A stretch of DNA of 64,000 bases from Owenia fusiformis (taxonomy: Eukaryota > Annelida > Polychaeta > Sabellida > Oweniidae), in assembly GCA_903813345.2 (NCBI GenBank), contig CAIIXF020000001.1, forward strand, positions 11,885,915-11,949,914, given 5' to 3'. This document shows positions 14,001 to 23,800 of this stretch, piece after piece. The position numbers and the translations under genes are program-made. The notes under the pieces are model-generated. The model ran no database searches and had not been told where the DNA came from. It worked only from the letters and a program-made list of their open reading frames with translations. Position 1 is the stretch's first letter. Each line of letters opens with the position of its first letter.

Positions 14001-17000
14001 ATGATACTTTTGGTAGAAGATGGCCATTTTGAAAAATGGCTGCCATTTTTGCTACATACTTTGTTTGTAATAATGCCAGCCATGGATGTTCGATGGGATT
14101 CGCAACGCTTTGGCGTTGCCGTTGTTCTGGTTTCTTTTGGGGACCACTTGCGATATTCACCATGTATGTACATTTTTATGAGAGACATTTTTTCATTGGA
14201 AAAAACTATACCGGAAGTGACCTAAATACACTGGTCGAAATACCCTTGATAATTCCCGGGGATTCATTCTAAATTTTGACGAAGATTTATATTGGCAAAT
14301 TTTTCAATTTCGCCAAGGCACCACATTAACCCAATCTACAGTATATAATTGACCACATTTAAAATCATTAATCTAAAATTTTCAAGTGCTTGAAAGTTTA
14401 ACACAACATGACACTGGGTAAACCATAATTTGTCTCATGAATTAAAAACATTGGTAAAAAATAATGTACAATAAAGAGGATGGAATCACCTCATGTTTGC
14501 TGGACATCAAAATCAGTATTTTGAAAATGTGTCATCTTTAAAAAGGCTTTTTAGTTTATAAATATTATTGGTAAGTTTAATAGTATTAGGAATTTTGTTC
14601 CAGATAATTTCACCTTGTACTTTAAAACTGTATCTTAAGTAATATAATTGGTTTTGAATTTTAATTGTTACATGAACTTGTTCATTCTGTCTAGTGTAGA
14701 GTTGATGAACACTATTTTTTTGTCAAAGAAGTATATAAAAATGTCACCTGGAAAAGAATCGGGTCTGTTAATACATTTGTAATATTTGGAAAGTTGCAAT
14801 GTTTGTCGCAGTTATGTATATGCAGTAAAACCTATGCACAGGAAACACTCTGTACTTGCTAGGGGTGTTCCTTGTAGACAAGTGTTTTTTACTGAAATGG
14901 TTAAATAACAAGTAAATTAATATTCTTTTGGAAACTGATGTTGCTTCAAAACAGGCATTCCTCCAGGTGTTCCATTAAACAGGTTTTACTGTACATCAAT
15001 TTTAGGTCTTATAACCTTTATGTCTTTTACATTGTAAATGTAGTATTTAAAAAATTCAAAAGCTGGCCAGAAGTTAAATGTTGCTCCATGATTACATTTT
15101 TAGAGTAATCGCCTGCTAAAAGTTGAAGGACTTGAAAGTCTTGTGAACCTAGAACAGCTTTATCTCAGCCACAATGGAATCTCAGTCATAGAGGGACTGG
15201 ACAAAAATGTAAGTATTATAATTACATAACCAAGCACCATTTTCTTTTAAAAATCATAGATATGAAGATATTTCTAATATCCCTGAAAAATATATTATGC
15301 ATAACATTAGTTGGAAGATGATGTTCTTTATAGGAGTGAATATTTGCTTATTGAAGTCGAGGTATTTCTTACATGAATAAGTATATTTTTCTGTCTCTAA
15401 CTTAAAAGAGGCACAATACATAGAGACCGTGGCATAAATTATGTAATACAGTACTGTTTATGTAATTATTAAGTCCCTTTTGTATGGAGGTGATAGACTA
15501 TTTCTTCAAAAATCATAATACACATATTGGAAATATGAGACATATTGTGGACATATAACTTTCAGTTAAAGCTCCAAACAGTGGACCTAGCTGCCAACAG
15601 AATTGAGAAAATAGAAAACCTCAACCATCTAACAGAATTGGAGGAACTTTGGGTGAGTATTGGACAAACACTGAATAATATGGGTCTAATGAAAACATGT
15701 CTAGTGTCTTCACACTTACAGTAAATCCACATAAAATAATTTTTGCTGTGTATTCTTATTAAAATTCAGTGGGTGATAAAAAATATTTTCTGCTAAGCAT
15801 TTTTAATTGGACTTAACATCATCCAGGTATTCTTTACAGTCATAATTCTTCCCTTTGTATTACATGGGAAATCTGATTATATTGCGGTTCAAACTAAACA
15901 CTAAAAAGGTTTTTATGTCACCACCAAAAGTGATGGGTCTAATGAAAACATGTCTAGTGTCTTCACACTTACAGTAAATCCACATAAAATAATTTTTGCT
16001 GTGTATTCTTATTAAAATTCAGTGGGTGATAAAAAATATTTTCTGCTAAGCATTTTTAATTGGACTTAACATCATCCAGGTATTCTTTACAGTCATAATT
16101 CTTCCCTTTGTATTACATGGGAAATCTGATTATATTGCGGTTCAAACTAAACACTTAAAAGGTTTTTATGTCACCACCAAAAGTGGTGACATATTGTTAT
16201 GGTCTCCGTTTTTTTGCGACGACGGTTGGCGTCCGGCGGTTGGTGGTTGGAGGTTGGCGTCCGGCGTCTGTAACAATTTCTTACAACTTCCTATAACTTA
16301 ACAAATACTGTTTAGACTGACTTCAATTTTTTTCTAAATCATCTACATGATCTCAGAAGTTCAAATCTGACTTTAGATTTGACATTTGACCTTCAATGAC
16401 CTTCTCAAGGTCAAAAAGGTCTTTTTTCAACTTGCTTCACATTGACTAAATTTTTTTTCAAAATCATCTACATGTTCTCAGAAATTCAAATCTGACTTTA
16501 GATTTGACATTTGACCTTCAAATCTGACTTTAGATTTGACATTTGACCTTCAATGACCTTCTCAAGGTCAAAAAAGGTCAAAAAGGTCTGTTTTCAACTT
16601 GCTTCAAATTGACTAAAAAATGTTTTCAAAATCATCTACGTGTTCTCAGAAATTCAAATCTGACTTTAGATTTGACTCAAGATTTGACATTTGACCTTCA
16701 ATGACCTTCTCAAGGTCAAAAAAGGTCAAAAAGGTCTGTTTTCAACTTGCTTCAAATTGACTAAAAAATGTTTTCAAAATCATCTACGTGTTCTCAGAAA
16801 TTCAAATCTGACTTTAGATTTGACTTAAGATTTGACATTTGACCTTCAATGACCTTCTCAAAGTCAAAAAAGGTCAAAAAGGTCTTTTTTCAACTTGCTT
16901 CAAATTGACTAAATTTTTTTTTCAAAATCATCTACATGTTCTCAGAAATTCAAATCTGACTTTAGATTTGACATTTGACCTTCAATGACCTTCTCAAGGT

Positions 17001-18369
17001 CAAAAAAGGTCAAAAAGGTCTGTTTTCAACTTGCTTCAAATTGACTAAATTTTTTTTCAAAATCATCTACGTGTTCTCAGAAATTCAAATCTGACTTAAG
17101 ATTTGACATTTGACCTTCAATGACCTTCTCAAGGTCAAAAAGGTCAAAAGGTCTGTTTTCAACTTGCGTCAAATTGACTAAAAAAGATTTTCAAAATCAT
17201 CTACGTGTTCTCAGAAATTCAAATCTGACTTTAGATTTGACTTAAGATTTGACATTTGACCTTCAATGACCTTCTCAAATTCAAAAAAGGTCAAAAAGGT
17301 CTTTTTTCAACTTGCTTCAAATTGACTAAATTTTTTTCAAAATCATCTACATGTTCTCAGAAATTCAAATCTGACTTTAGATTTGACATTTGACCTTCAA
17401 TGACCTTCTCAATGTCAAAAAAGGTCAAAAACGTATTTTTTCATCTTGCTTCAAATTGACTAAATTTTTTTTCAAAATCATCTACATGTTCTCAGAAATT
17501 CAAATATGACTTTAGATTTGACATTTGACCTTCAATGACCTTCTCAAGGTCAAAAAAGGTCAAAAAGGTCTTTTTTCAACTTGCTTCAAATTGACTAAAA
17601 AAAAATTTCAAAATCATCTACGTGTTCTCAGAAATTCAAATCTGACTTTAGATTTGACTTAAGATTTGACATTTGACCTTCAATGACCTTCTCAAAGTCA
17701 AAAAAGGTCAAAAAGGTATTTTTTCAACTTGCTTCAAATTGACTAAATTTTTTTTCAAAATCATCTACATGTTCTCAGAAATTCAAATCTGACTTTAGAT
17801 TTGACATTTGACCTTCAATGACCTTCTCAATGTCAAAAAAGGTCAAAAAGGTCTGTTTTCAACTTGCTTCAAATTGACCAAATTTTTTTTCAAAATCATC
17901 TACATCTTTTCAGAAGTTCAAATTTGACTTTACAAGTTCTCAGAAATTCAAATCTGACTTAAGTTTGAACTCATAATATTGTGAGCAACTAGGTGGTGAC
18001 ATTTTGTCATGTTAATGCCTTGTTCTTCTTGCAGATGATTTACATTGCTATTGGTATTGGTATTATAACAGCAATAACTCCTCGCTTTGTATTACATGAG
18101 AAATTTCGTTGCATGGGGGATTATATTATGATTCAAAATAAACAGTAAAACAAAATCTTTTTGTCTTGCAGTTAAATGACAACAATGTTTCACAATGGGA
18201 GAATATTCTGCACCTGAAACCACTCACCAAACTAGAGACAGTCTATCTAGAACGTAACCCTATCTGGCGTGAAGAAAACAACCCAACGAAAATTAATGTG
18301 AACTATAGACGTAAACTCATGCTTGATTTGCCACAGTTGAAACAAATTGACGCCACCTATTGTAGATAG
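2068..18369 (+). CDS. PPP1R7: Protein phosphatase 1 regulatory subunit 7 (SDS22), 5' end missing
   Basis: SDS22 binds the catalytic subunit of protein phosphatase 1 through a curved leucine-rich-repeat (LRR) solenoid and acts in PP1 assembly, mitosis and cell polarity. Seven exons are seen: 2068-2133, 3121-3254, 12521-12683, 12958-13074, 15104-15208, 15566-15652 and 18172-18369 (stop TAG 18367-18369), all with GT-AG borders and continuous phase, giving about 289 residues. The first begins DLDLNHTRIGKIEKLEAL, the conserved entry to the SDS22 repeats. About 22-residue repeats follow (LDLSFNRIKKIENV, LELGANRIR, LFLGKNKITTI, LYLSHNGISVIEGL, VDLAANRIEKIENL). The last exon carries the LRR cap, with LETVYLERNP and RRKLMLDLPQLKQIDAT. 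Vertebrate SDS22 has about 360 residues, so roughly 60-70 N-terminal residues lie upstream of the window. The 9.3-kb intron 3255-12520 hosts another gene on the opposite strand. Family identity is secure; exon borders are by eye. Confidence 0.95.
2215..2903. mobile_element. Long-TIR element in a PPP1R7 intron
   Basis: Terminal inverted repeats of about 138 bp (starting near CTGATGTCCAATCAA and ending TTGATTGGACATCAG) flank about 400 bp of unrelated non-coding sequence. Class unknown; TA dinucleotides occur near the left end. Confidence 0.8.
3380..3963. mobile_element. TA-flanked TIR element
   Basis: Ends CAGAGTGAGCCAAAAAAGGT and its imperfect complement (CCAAAAAAGTAACCC...), with TA on both sides. 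A second, inner inverted pair (CAGCGCTTGCATTA / TAATGCAAGCCCTG) suggests a nested or composite element. Tc1/mariner-type MITE by its target site. Confidence 0.7.
4108..11087 (-). CDS. Tandem-module MS4A/CD20-like membrane protein, nested in a PPP1R7 intron
   Basis: Exons on the minus strand, in transcript order: 10866-11087 (ATG at 11087), 9984-10043, 9621-9806, 9053-9166, 8206-8424, 7165-7224, 6607-6735, 4404-4517 and 4108-4230 (stop). Every exon is a whole number of codons (74, 20, 62, 38, then 73, 20, 43, 38, 40), all phase 0, which gives 408 residues. Exons 1-4 and 5-8 encode parallel four-helix modules. Helices lie near residues 36-57, 67-87, 95-118, 163-184 and 225-252, 260-281, 288-311, 337-359. 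Shared signatures are GAGIW, TG-x(2)-G-x(2)-AGKRK and SIVEG-x-LCV, typical of invertebrate CD20/MS4A-like tetraspan proteins. Exon 9 is a polar cytoplasmic tail. Exon 5 has a good 3' splice site and no convincing initiator of its own, so I join the modules in one gene. Two adjacent genes remain possible: reading on past exon 4 meets a stop within ten codons, and exon 5 could have an unseen first exon. The substrate or partner is unknown; these proteins sit in plasma or organelle membranes. Confidence 0.72.
5000..6540. repeat. Tandem array of about 340-bp units
   Basis: About four and a quarter units, each with a variant of GGCACGTTTAAAAACCTCTG, CTCCTGGTTCAAAAG, ATTTTCAAAATGG-CGCC and TTTTCAGCCATTTTAG. 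The array is preceded by a palindrome (AGCTCACATGGTGAGCT) and a CTGTCCGT microsatellite at 5040-5076. It probably forms the inside of a larger mobile element and lies in an intron of the nested membrane-protein gene. Confidence 0.85.
7300..8115. repeat. Tandem array of about 155-bp units
   Basis: Five diverged units share TTGTCTACAGGTTTCCAGCC, GGGATTCATCTGAAATTTT, TGGGTAAATGTTAAG and GCGGCCATTTTGGATT. The array starts with the hairpin TCGCACCCTTGGGTGC and ends near CAAGGGTGTGATT, which may be element termini. It is intronic to the nested gene (between exons 5 and 6). Confidence 0.8.
9248..9326 (-). repeat. tRNA-derived SINE-like fragment
   Basis: The minus strand reads GTAGCTAAGTGGTAGAGCA (A box), an anticodon-like arm with GGA, then GTGGGTTTGATCCCCAC (B box/T arm). 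The acceptor ends do not pair, so this is a tRNA-like pol III promoter of a SINE or a pseudogene rather than a working tRNA. Confidence 0.6.
10317..10699. mobile_element. TTAA-flanked foldback element
   Basis: Terminal repeats GGTGCAGTGGTACTTAA and complement, flanked by TTAA at 10313-10316 and 10700-10703, a piggyBac-type target. An inner near-perfect palindrome at about 10397-10482 (GGAGCTTAGGAAAGGTCACT and complement) adds a second hairpin. It sits between exons 1 and 2 of the nested gene. Confidence 0.75.
11592..11986. mobile_element. TA-flanked MITE with about 60-bp TIRs
   Basis: Ends CAGTAAACTTTTAAATGTTT and CAGTAAAATTTTAAATGTTT (complement), TA duplicated on each side. Arms extend through GGAACTACTTTGAA and AAGCAATCAAA. 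Tc1/mariner-type non-autonomous element; overlapping ORFs on both strands here are arm artefacts. Confidence 0.85.
13230..14341. mobile_element. TA-flanked composite element carrying the NATATGAACAAAATCG repeat
   Basis: Termini CTGTAGATTGGGTTAA and complement, flanked by TA. The inside (from about 13618 to 14220) matches the body of the Helitron-like family at 32405-34058: a CCGTACGT microsatellite, GGGCAATAACTCAAATACCG, and repeated TTTTGTTCATATTTGGTATG with AAAATGGCCGCCATTTT. This looks like a Helitron-like copy inserted in a TA-target element. Confidence 0.7.
14823..14991. mobile_element. Short CAGTAAAACC MITE
   Basis: Left end CAGTAAAACCTATGCACAGG and right end CCATTAAACAGGTTTTACTG are inverted repeats with TA after the right end. 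Same terminus type as the repeats near 6950 and at 34700-34727. Intronic to PPP1R7. Confidence 0.65.
15681..16186. repeat. 253-bp direct duplication in a PPP1R7 intron
   Basis: TGGGTCTAATGAAAACATG starts at 15681 and again at 15934, and the two copies are almost identical throughout, including the start of the hairpin-ended repeat. The second copy leads into the full-length element at 16166. High identity implies a recent event. Confidence 0.9.
16166..18020 (+). mobile_element. Full-length hairpin-ended repeat with internal minisatellite
   Basis: Starts with a hairpin (ATGTCACCACCAAAAGTGG and complement) followed by TATTGTTATGGTCTCC, and ends GGTGACATTTTGTCATGTTAATGCC. Both ends recur in short copies at 22268-22395, 24860-25010, 45796-45945 and 48995-49125. 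Inside, about 16270-17960 is a tandem array of roughly 12 units of 130-150 bp containing AAATCTGACTTTAGATTTGA and GACCTTCTCAAGGTCA. Class uncertain; a Helitron/Helentron-like element is possible. Confidence 0.7.
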
Positions 18370-18798
18370 TAGTGAAGGTGTTGATGTGGTATGGTACAAT
18401 CACAGAAAATCAGGTTGATTGTTGACTTGTGACACATTGCTCATTGTTCTGAAGTATTTATTTCATTATGACTGTAATGTAGTGGAATATGCATATGAGA
18501 GAATATTACATGCAGCTGAGTTATTAAGAGGACACTTTTATGATGTTGTGAAAAATTATTTGACATGTGGATGCAGTCAATACTGCCTCTGAAGATTATT
18601 CATTGGCCCATTCTAAATGCAAATTTGGATCTTAATATACAAAGGAAGTAATCAGAAGGAATATGAATCATAACACATATACAGAATGGTATATTTTATA
18701 GTCGGATAATGGTTTTATTTGGGACACATTATATAGATGTAAATCATGCACTTCACATATTTAGAGATTTTGCAATTAGAATTGATTATATCACATTA

Positions 18799-18804
18799 AA
18801 TAAA
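18799..18804 (+). promoter_or_regulatory. Polyadenylation signal of PPP1R7
   Basis: Canonical AATAAA about 430 bases after the PPP1R7 stop codon, before a TIR repeat begins at 18874. It would give a 3' UTR of about 450 bases. The call rests on motif and position only. Confidence 0.5.
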
Positions 18805-18873
18805 TCACACCTGGATATGCTGAAGTGAGCATTTCCCTTGTCAAAAAGAAACAAATTTTCAAGGGGCCATGCA

Positions 18874-19360
18874 TAACACCCCAGTCACATTTGTCGTACG
18901 GAGGCAGTGCGTCGACCGCAGATCAATTAAATCAGTGTATTTCTGCAGCGAGCGAAGGAAAACTACGCTCACCTTGCAGCCTCCATACGGCGTATCCAGT
19001 TTTTTAAAGGCCGCAGGGTCGCTGTAGAAATTATAACTCAGAGTTATAATATTTGTTCATTTCTGAGGTCCCCGTAGAACTCAACTGGCTCAACAAGATT
19101 GAATCATTATTTGTGAATGTTTCACGATCACTTTTCATTTGATATTACATCCTAGCACTATTTATAAATTGTCCCGATGTAAATTAAATGAAAAAAGTAT
19201 TATTTATCAACAGAAATTTAAAATTCACCATGTGGCTGCCGTCAGAAATGTGACTGCAAAAGTATGAGAGCGCAGAAATTCCACGACGAGCGTAGAAATG
19301 TAACTGGCCGCAGAAATGATAGATCGCAAGGTCGCTGTAGGAAATGTGACTGGGGTGTTA
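18874..19360. mobile_element. TIR element, TAACACCCCAGTCACATTT ends
   Basis: The left end TAACACCCCAGTCACATTT is complementary to the right end AAATGTGACTGGGGTGTTA. The inside is GC-richer, with CGTACGGAGGCAGTGCG and sub-hairpins around CTGCAGC. Non-coding, class not set. Confidence 0.75.
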
Positions 19361-20512
19361 GTAGTTGAGAGTATACAAAATCTGGGAATGGTGATAGAAA
19401 ATCAAGATACCATTTATTTATAGTGAGCACTGTAGAGTGTGCAATGTGTGAAGCAATCTTTTCAAAAATTATACCAATTTTTTGTCCAAATTATTCTGGG
19501 GTTTCAACACAAACAGCTCAATATGATATAAAATATTTTAAATGATTGGTAGTTATACCTCGTTTTGATTCCATGAGACCTCAAGAAGAATTTGTCATAG
19601 AAGGAATACAAGTAATATTCACAATTAATCTGGACAATTTTAAAATAGAGGAGTCCAAAAGGTTTCCAAAAAAGAGGCCATTTTTAGAAAATGTGCTGAC
19701 TCTCTGATCTACATTTAGAGCTATTAGGTAGGCTATAGGCAATTTATTAAAAACAAAATGCAATTTTATTCTACATAAATGCTTACTTTATTTTCCTCAG
19801 CAATGTTTGTAAAACAAATAAAATAAAACATTGATTTTTAAAAATGTTTTCACTTTTCTACTTACTATAATAACAAATCTTTAACAATAATCCACACAAA
19901 GGGAGTATGTTACGCATCATGTAATTGGATGAATAAATAATACTTCATTGGTCAAATTGTGCAAAGTGTAGTCACGACCAAATAAATGCTGGTCCCAAAG
20001 GATTTGCCTTGTGATGGTTCAGTATATTTCTCAGCAATAATCTTTTATTATTCCATCTATTTAATGACTATCCAGTGCATTCTTTTGATTGAATGACGAC
20101 TTATGTAATCATTTTCCTAGAAAGCTTTTAAAGCTCTCATAAACATTTTAAAATAGGACTTGTTACCCTAGAGTTCAATTTTGATACGATCGTAACTTAC
20201 GATTTTGAGAAAACCATTGTCTACCTTTACACAAACTACACAATGACTTGCGACCAAATCATAAGTTATGACAGTTCCAAAAAAAGAACCCTTGAATATG
20301 CAATTCCTATCAGCTAGTCCCTCTGACAACTACTCTTGATTTCCTGATAAGATCTTAATGATTCAAAATGGATATTTAACTGCCCTTTATCAGCAATATG
20401 TGCAAAGTTTAGAATTTTCTGACTCCATATTTTGACTGATAAAGTTGAGATTGCGCAAAAAAGTTGAGAGTTGGTGTTCCAGTACAATGTCCCTAGAACC
20501 ATCTTACAATAT

Positions 20513-20620
20513 TTAATGTGTCTCACAATCTGAAAATCTTCAATGTGTCTCACAATCTGAAAATCTTCAATGTGTCTCGCAATCTGAAAAATCGTCAATG
20601 TGTCTCACAATCTGAAAATT
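20513..20620. repeat. 27-bp tandem repeat, four units
   Basis: AATGTGTCTCACAATCTGAA recurs four times at about 27-28 bp spacing downstream of the GMPS stop. A small minisatellite; the ORF across it is an artefact. Confidence 0.85.
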
Positions 20621-20811
20621 ACTTCACCATCACTTTTGCTTTTGTAAAACCAACATCTTCTGATGTTATCAAATTTTAGGCGTGTCAAAAATGTTTAGTG
20701 GAAACTACATATTAATATCAATAAAATACAGTCAGTCCACTCGGGGTATGGCATTCATAATTGGTCGACTACAACTGACTACTGGAGATATTTCATTAGA
20801 AGCAGTTAGTG

Positions 20812-23800
20812 TTATTCCCACTCAGTGGTCCCAGGTGGTTTGGAAGTGAGGTCATAAAGCACTCGAGATATTCCTGGAATCTTCATTACCTCATCTGCCA
20901 TTTTGAACACAACCTGGAAAAAAACAATCAAAATGCTATAACTGAACATACTTTCATAATAGGTACAAGCATAGACAAATAAGGGCCCAGGTCAAACACC
21001 AATATGTCAATGAACTAATATTTAAGTAAGGGGGTGAAAAATGAAATTAATTTTTTTAATTACTGATATTTAATTAATATTAAGCTGTGGATTTTCAGAT
21101 CCGAGAATTTACTTTGATAAATTTTATCAAATTTTTTTCCAAGATTTATCCCACAATGCATCATCACCATGATGAAAATCAATTCTCAGATCGTACAATG
21201 TAAATACCTCTTCTGTTAAATGTTTCCCTGGTTCAGCTGCTATCCCAGTCATAAAATCAGCTGTCATAAATGTCCTTATCACAATTGACCATTGAGACGA
21301 GGGTTGATGTGCGACAGAATCGCGATCAAAATGGATGGGAATCATAATTACAGGCATCTGGCTGATTTTCAGAGTCTCTCTTGCATCCATGAGTTGTTTG
21401 TTGACGACATGATCAACCTGGCGTAGCGTCCCGAGGACACCTGTTGTCAGGAAGGTTGGGGTGATGTCATTGACAGGATGCATTATGGGATTTCCAAAGG
21501 TGTAGACAACTCTGGAAATACAAACATTAGAATTATAAGGAGATCAAATATTAAATCTTGTGGGTACTCTTTATATCGCTCACCCTGTACCTAGGTGGAA
21601 TACAGAATGGTTAGACAGATATGAGGATTGATGAAAGAAGAACATTTATACTTCCACTAGCAAAGTGTTAAATGGAAAACTTTCTGTTGTACAAATCTTC
21701 CTATATCTATTACCTGATTGATTCAAAAATGAGTGCTATATGTTACACATGCAGATATTGTAGAACCAAAACTCCTTCATACAGCAGCTTATGTACAGGC
21801 AAAGCTTGGTAACCTCAAAAACTTACCTGTTAATATTATGACAAATTCTGGGTATGATTTTGGCAAGTGACAATAGATCCTTCCAACAGGGCTCACTATC
21901 TGATGACAATGCTACCACATAACTGTATGTGCGACAATCGCCCTACAATAAAATACATTCAGTAATATAATGCATTTAAAGTTTCATTTGTCAAAGGTTT
22001 GAGTCATGTCAAACTCAGTCATCAGCTACAGTTGGATGATGAGTCAATAATGAGTCAATATGAGTTAATAATGCTGGCTTTCCAAAAAATGCTCACACAT
22101 TACTGCTTTAGTCAAACAGTCTATTTATGGAATGTGACTTATACGTTTCGTACGTTTAACTGTTCAAAAACTGTTAACTCACAACTTTTTACTACACTGA
22201 TACATCTGCATTGGAAGTAAAATTATTAAAATTTCAGTATAATATGTAACGATAGGGGGGCATTATCTTAAACAAGACATTAACATGCAAAATGCCACCA
22301 CCTGCCATATACATACTCCAAATGCCAACCATCGAACACTGTCCACAAAAAAAGTTGGAGACTTTAACAATATGTCACCACTTGTGGTAGTAGTGACGTA
22401 ATAGTTCCGGACTTACCTGTACACCCACTGTTTTGATGGGAAGAAGTGTTGAGATGTAGCTGTTAGCTGAACTAATGCGCATTAATTCTGCTTGCTCTTC
22501 CTCAGTGGTGCATTCCTTTACACGGGTGAGCAGTGCATGAGGCTAGAAACAGATTGTGCATAAGATTCATGGTGATATCATCAGTGTAGAACCAAACACT
22601 GGTACTAAACAGACCTCAGCATTTGAGGATCCTCACTGAGCTGAACATGCTGCGGAGCTCACTAATACATATAGCCCAGTCCCGCAAAACATGAGATACT
22701 GCCGAGCAAGCTCATGGTATCACAAGGTCTGGTTTAAATACCCATGTTATATGTTTCACAAGTTTTCATATTTGAACAATTATTGAGCAATTTAGTCATT
22801 GAGTTTGAATTCTAGTGACTCAACATCTAAGATGAACCACATTTTGAAAGTGGAAATGCTAGTACTTCATTGATTATTGAATCTATCGAATTGTTTATTG
22901 AACTAATTAACTGTATACCCTTACCTTTTTTATTGAATTTGAAAAGTCCACTATAATTTTTAATATGATTTTAGTTTCTGCAAAATCTTTTTCCCTATAT
23001 GGTTCTGAGGCACATATCACCCTGATAGCTAGTCCTGGTCCTGAAATGATGGATGAAATATAAATGATCTTAATGACCTTAAATGATCTTACACTACTCC
23101 ATTATGTATTGACTCGTAAAATAGCTCACAGTGATGAATATCACAACTAAGTGACAAACAGTTTAGCTTTTTCTAAAGATAAACTAGAAAAACAGCAACT
23201 CCACGGAGGAGCAAATCCCACCGAACAAAACATATTATGCTTATTATTGCTAGTGTAAATGTTGAAATGTTTGTGCACTTTGTGATAGAAGCATGAAATT
23301 TAGTTAGTTAGTTTATACCATTGTGAACTAGGCATCATCATATAAAATTTGAACCAAATCTGTTCACTGGTATATGTGTTATCAAAGATTACGTTTTTTA
23401 CGAAAATTGGCCGCCATCTTGAAATTCAGCCGCCAACTTGAAAATTATTTCTTGAACAGAGCTACTGTGTCCCTAGGCATAATCATATAAAATTTCAACC
23501 GAATCTGTTCACTGGTATTTGAGTTATCAAAGATTACGTTTTTTATGAAAAATTGCCGCCATTTTGAAATTAAGCGGCCATCTTGAAATATTTTTGTCGA
23601 ACATAGCTACTGTGTCCCTAAGCATCATCATACAAAATTTGAACCAAATCCGTTCACTGGTATTTGAGTTATCAAAGATTACATATTTTTACGAAAAATG
23701 GCCGCCATCTTGAAAATCTCTTTTTGTGCGGAACCCCTTTGTCCCTAGGCATCAGCATATAAAATTTGGACCAAATCCGTCAACTTGTATTTGAGTTATC

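Larger units (their letters stand above)
18370..20811. other. Convergent 3' region between PPP1R7 and GMPS
   Basis: Holds the PPP1R7 3' UTR, a TIR element (18874-19360), a short 27-bp tandem repeat (20513-20620) and, on the minus strand, AATAAA-like sites that could end GMPS (for example the complement of TTTATT near 20044). No other coding sequence seen. Confidence 0.6.

Noticed and set aside
13580-14272. Several overlapping frames of 60-84 codons
   Set aside because: All lie in the AAAATGGCCGCCATTTT tandem modules of a transposon body and differ only by frame.
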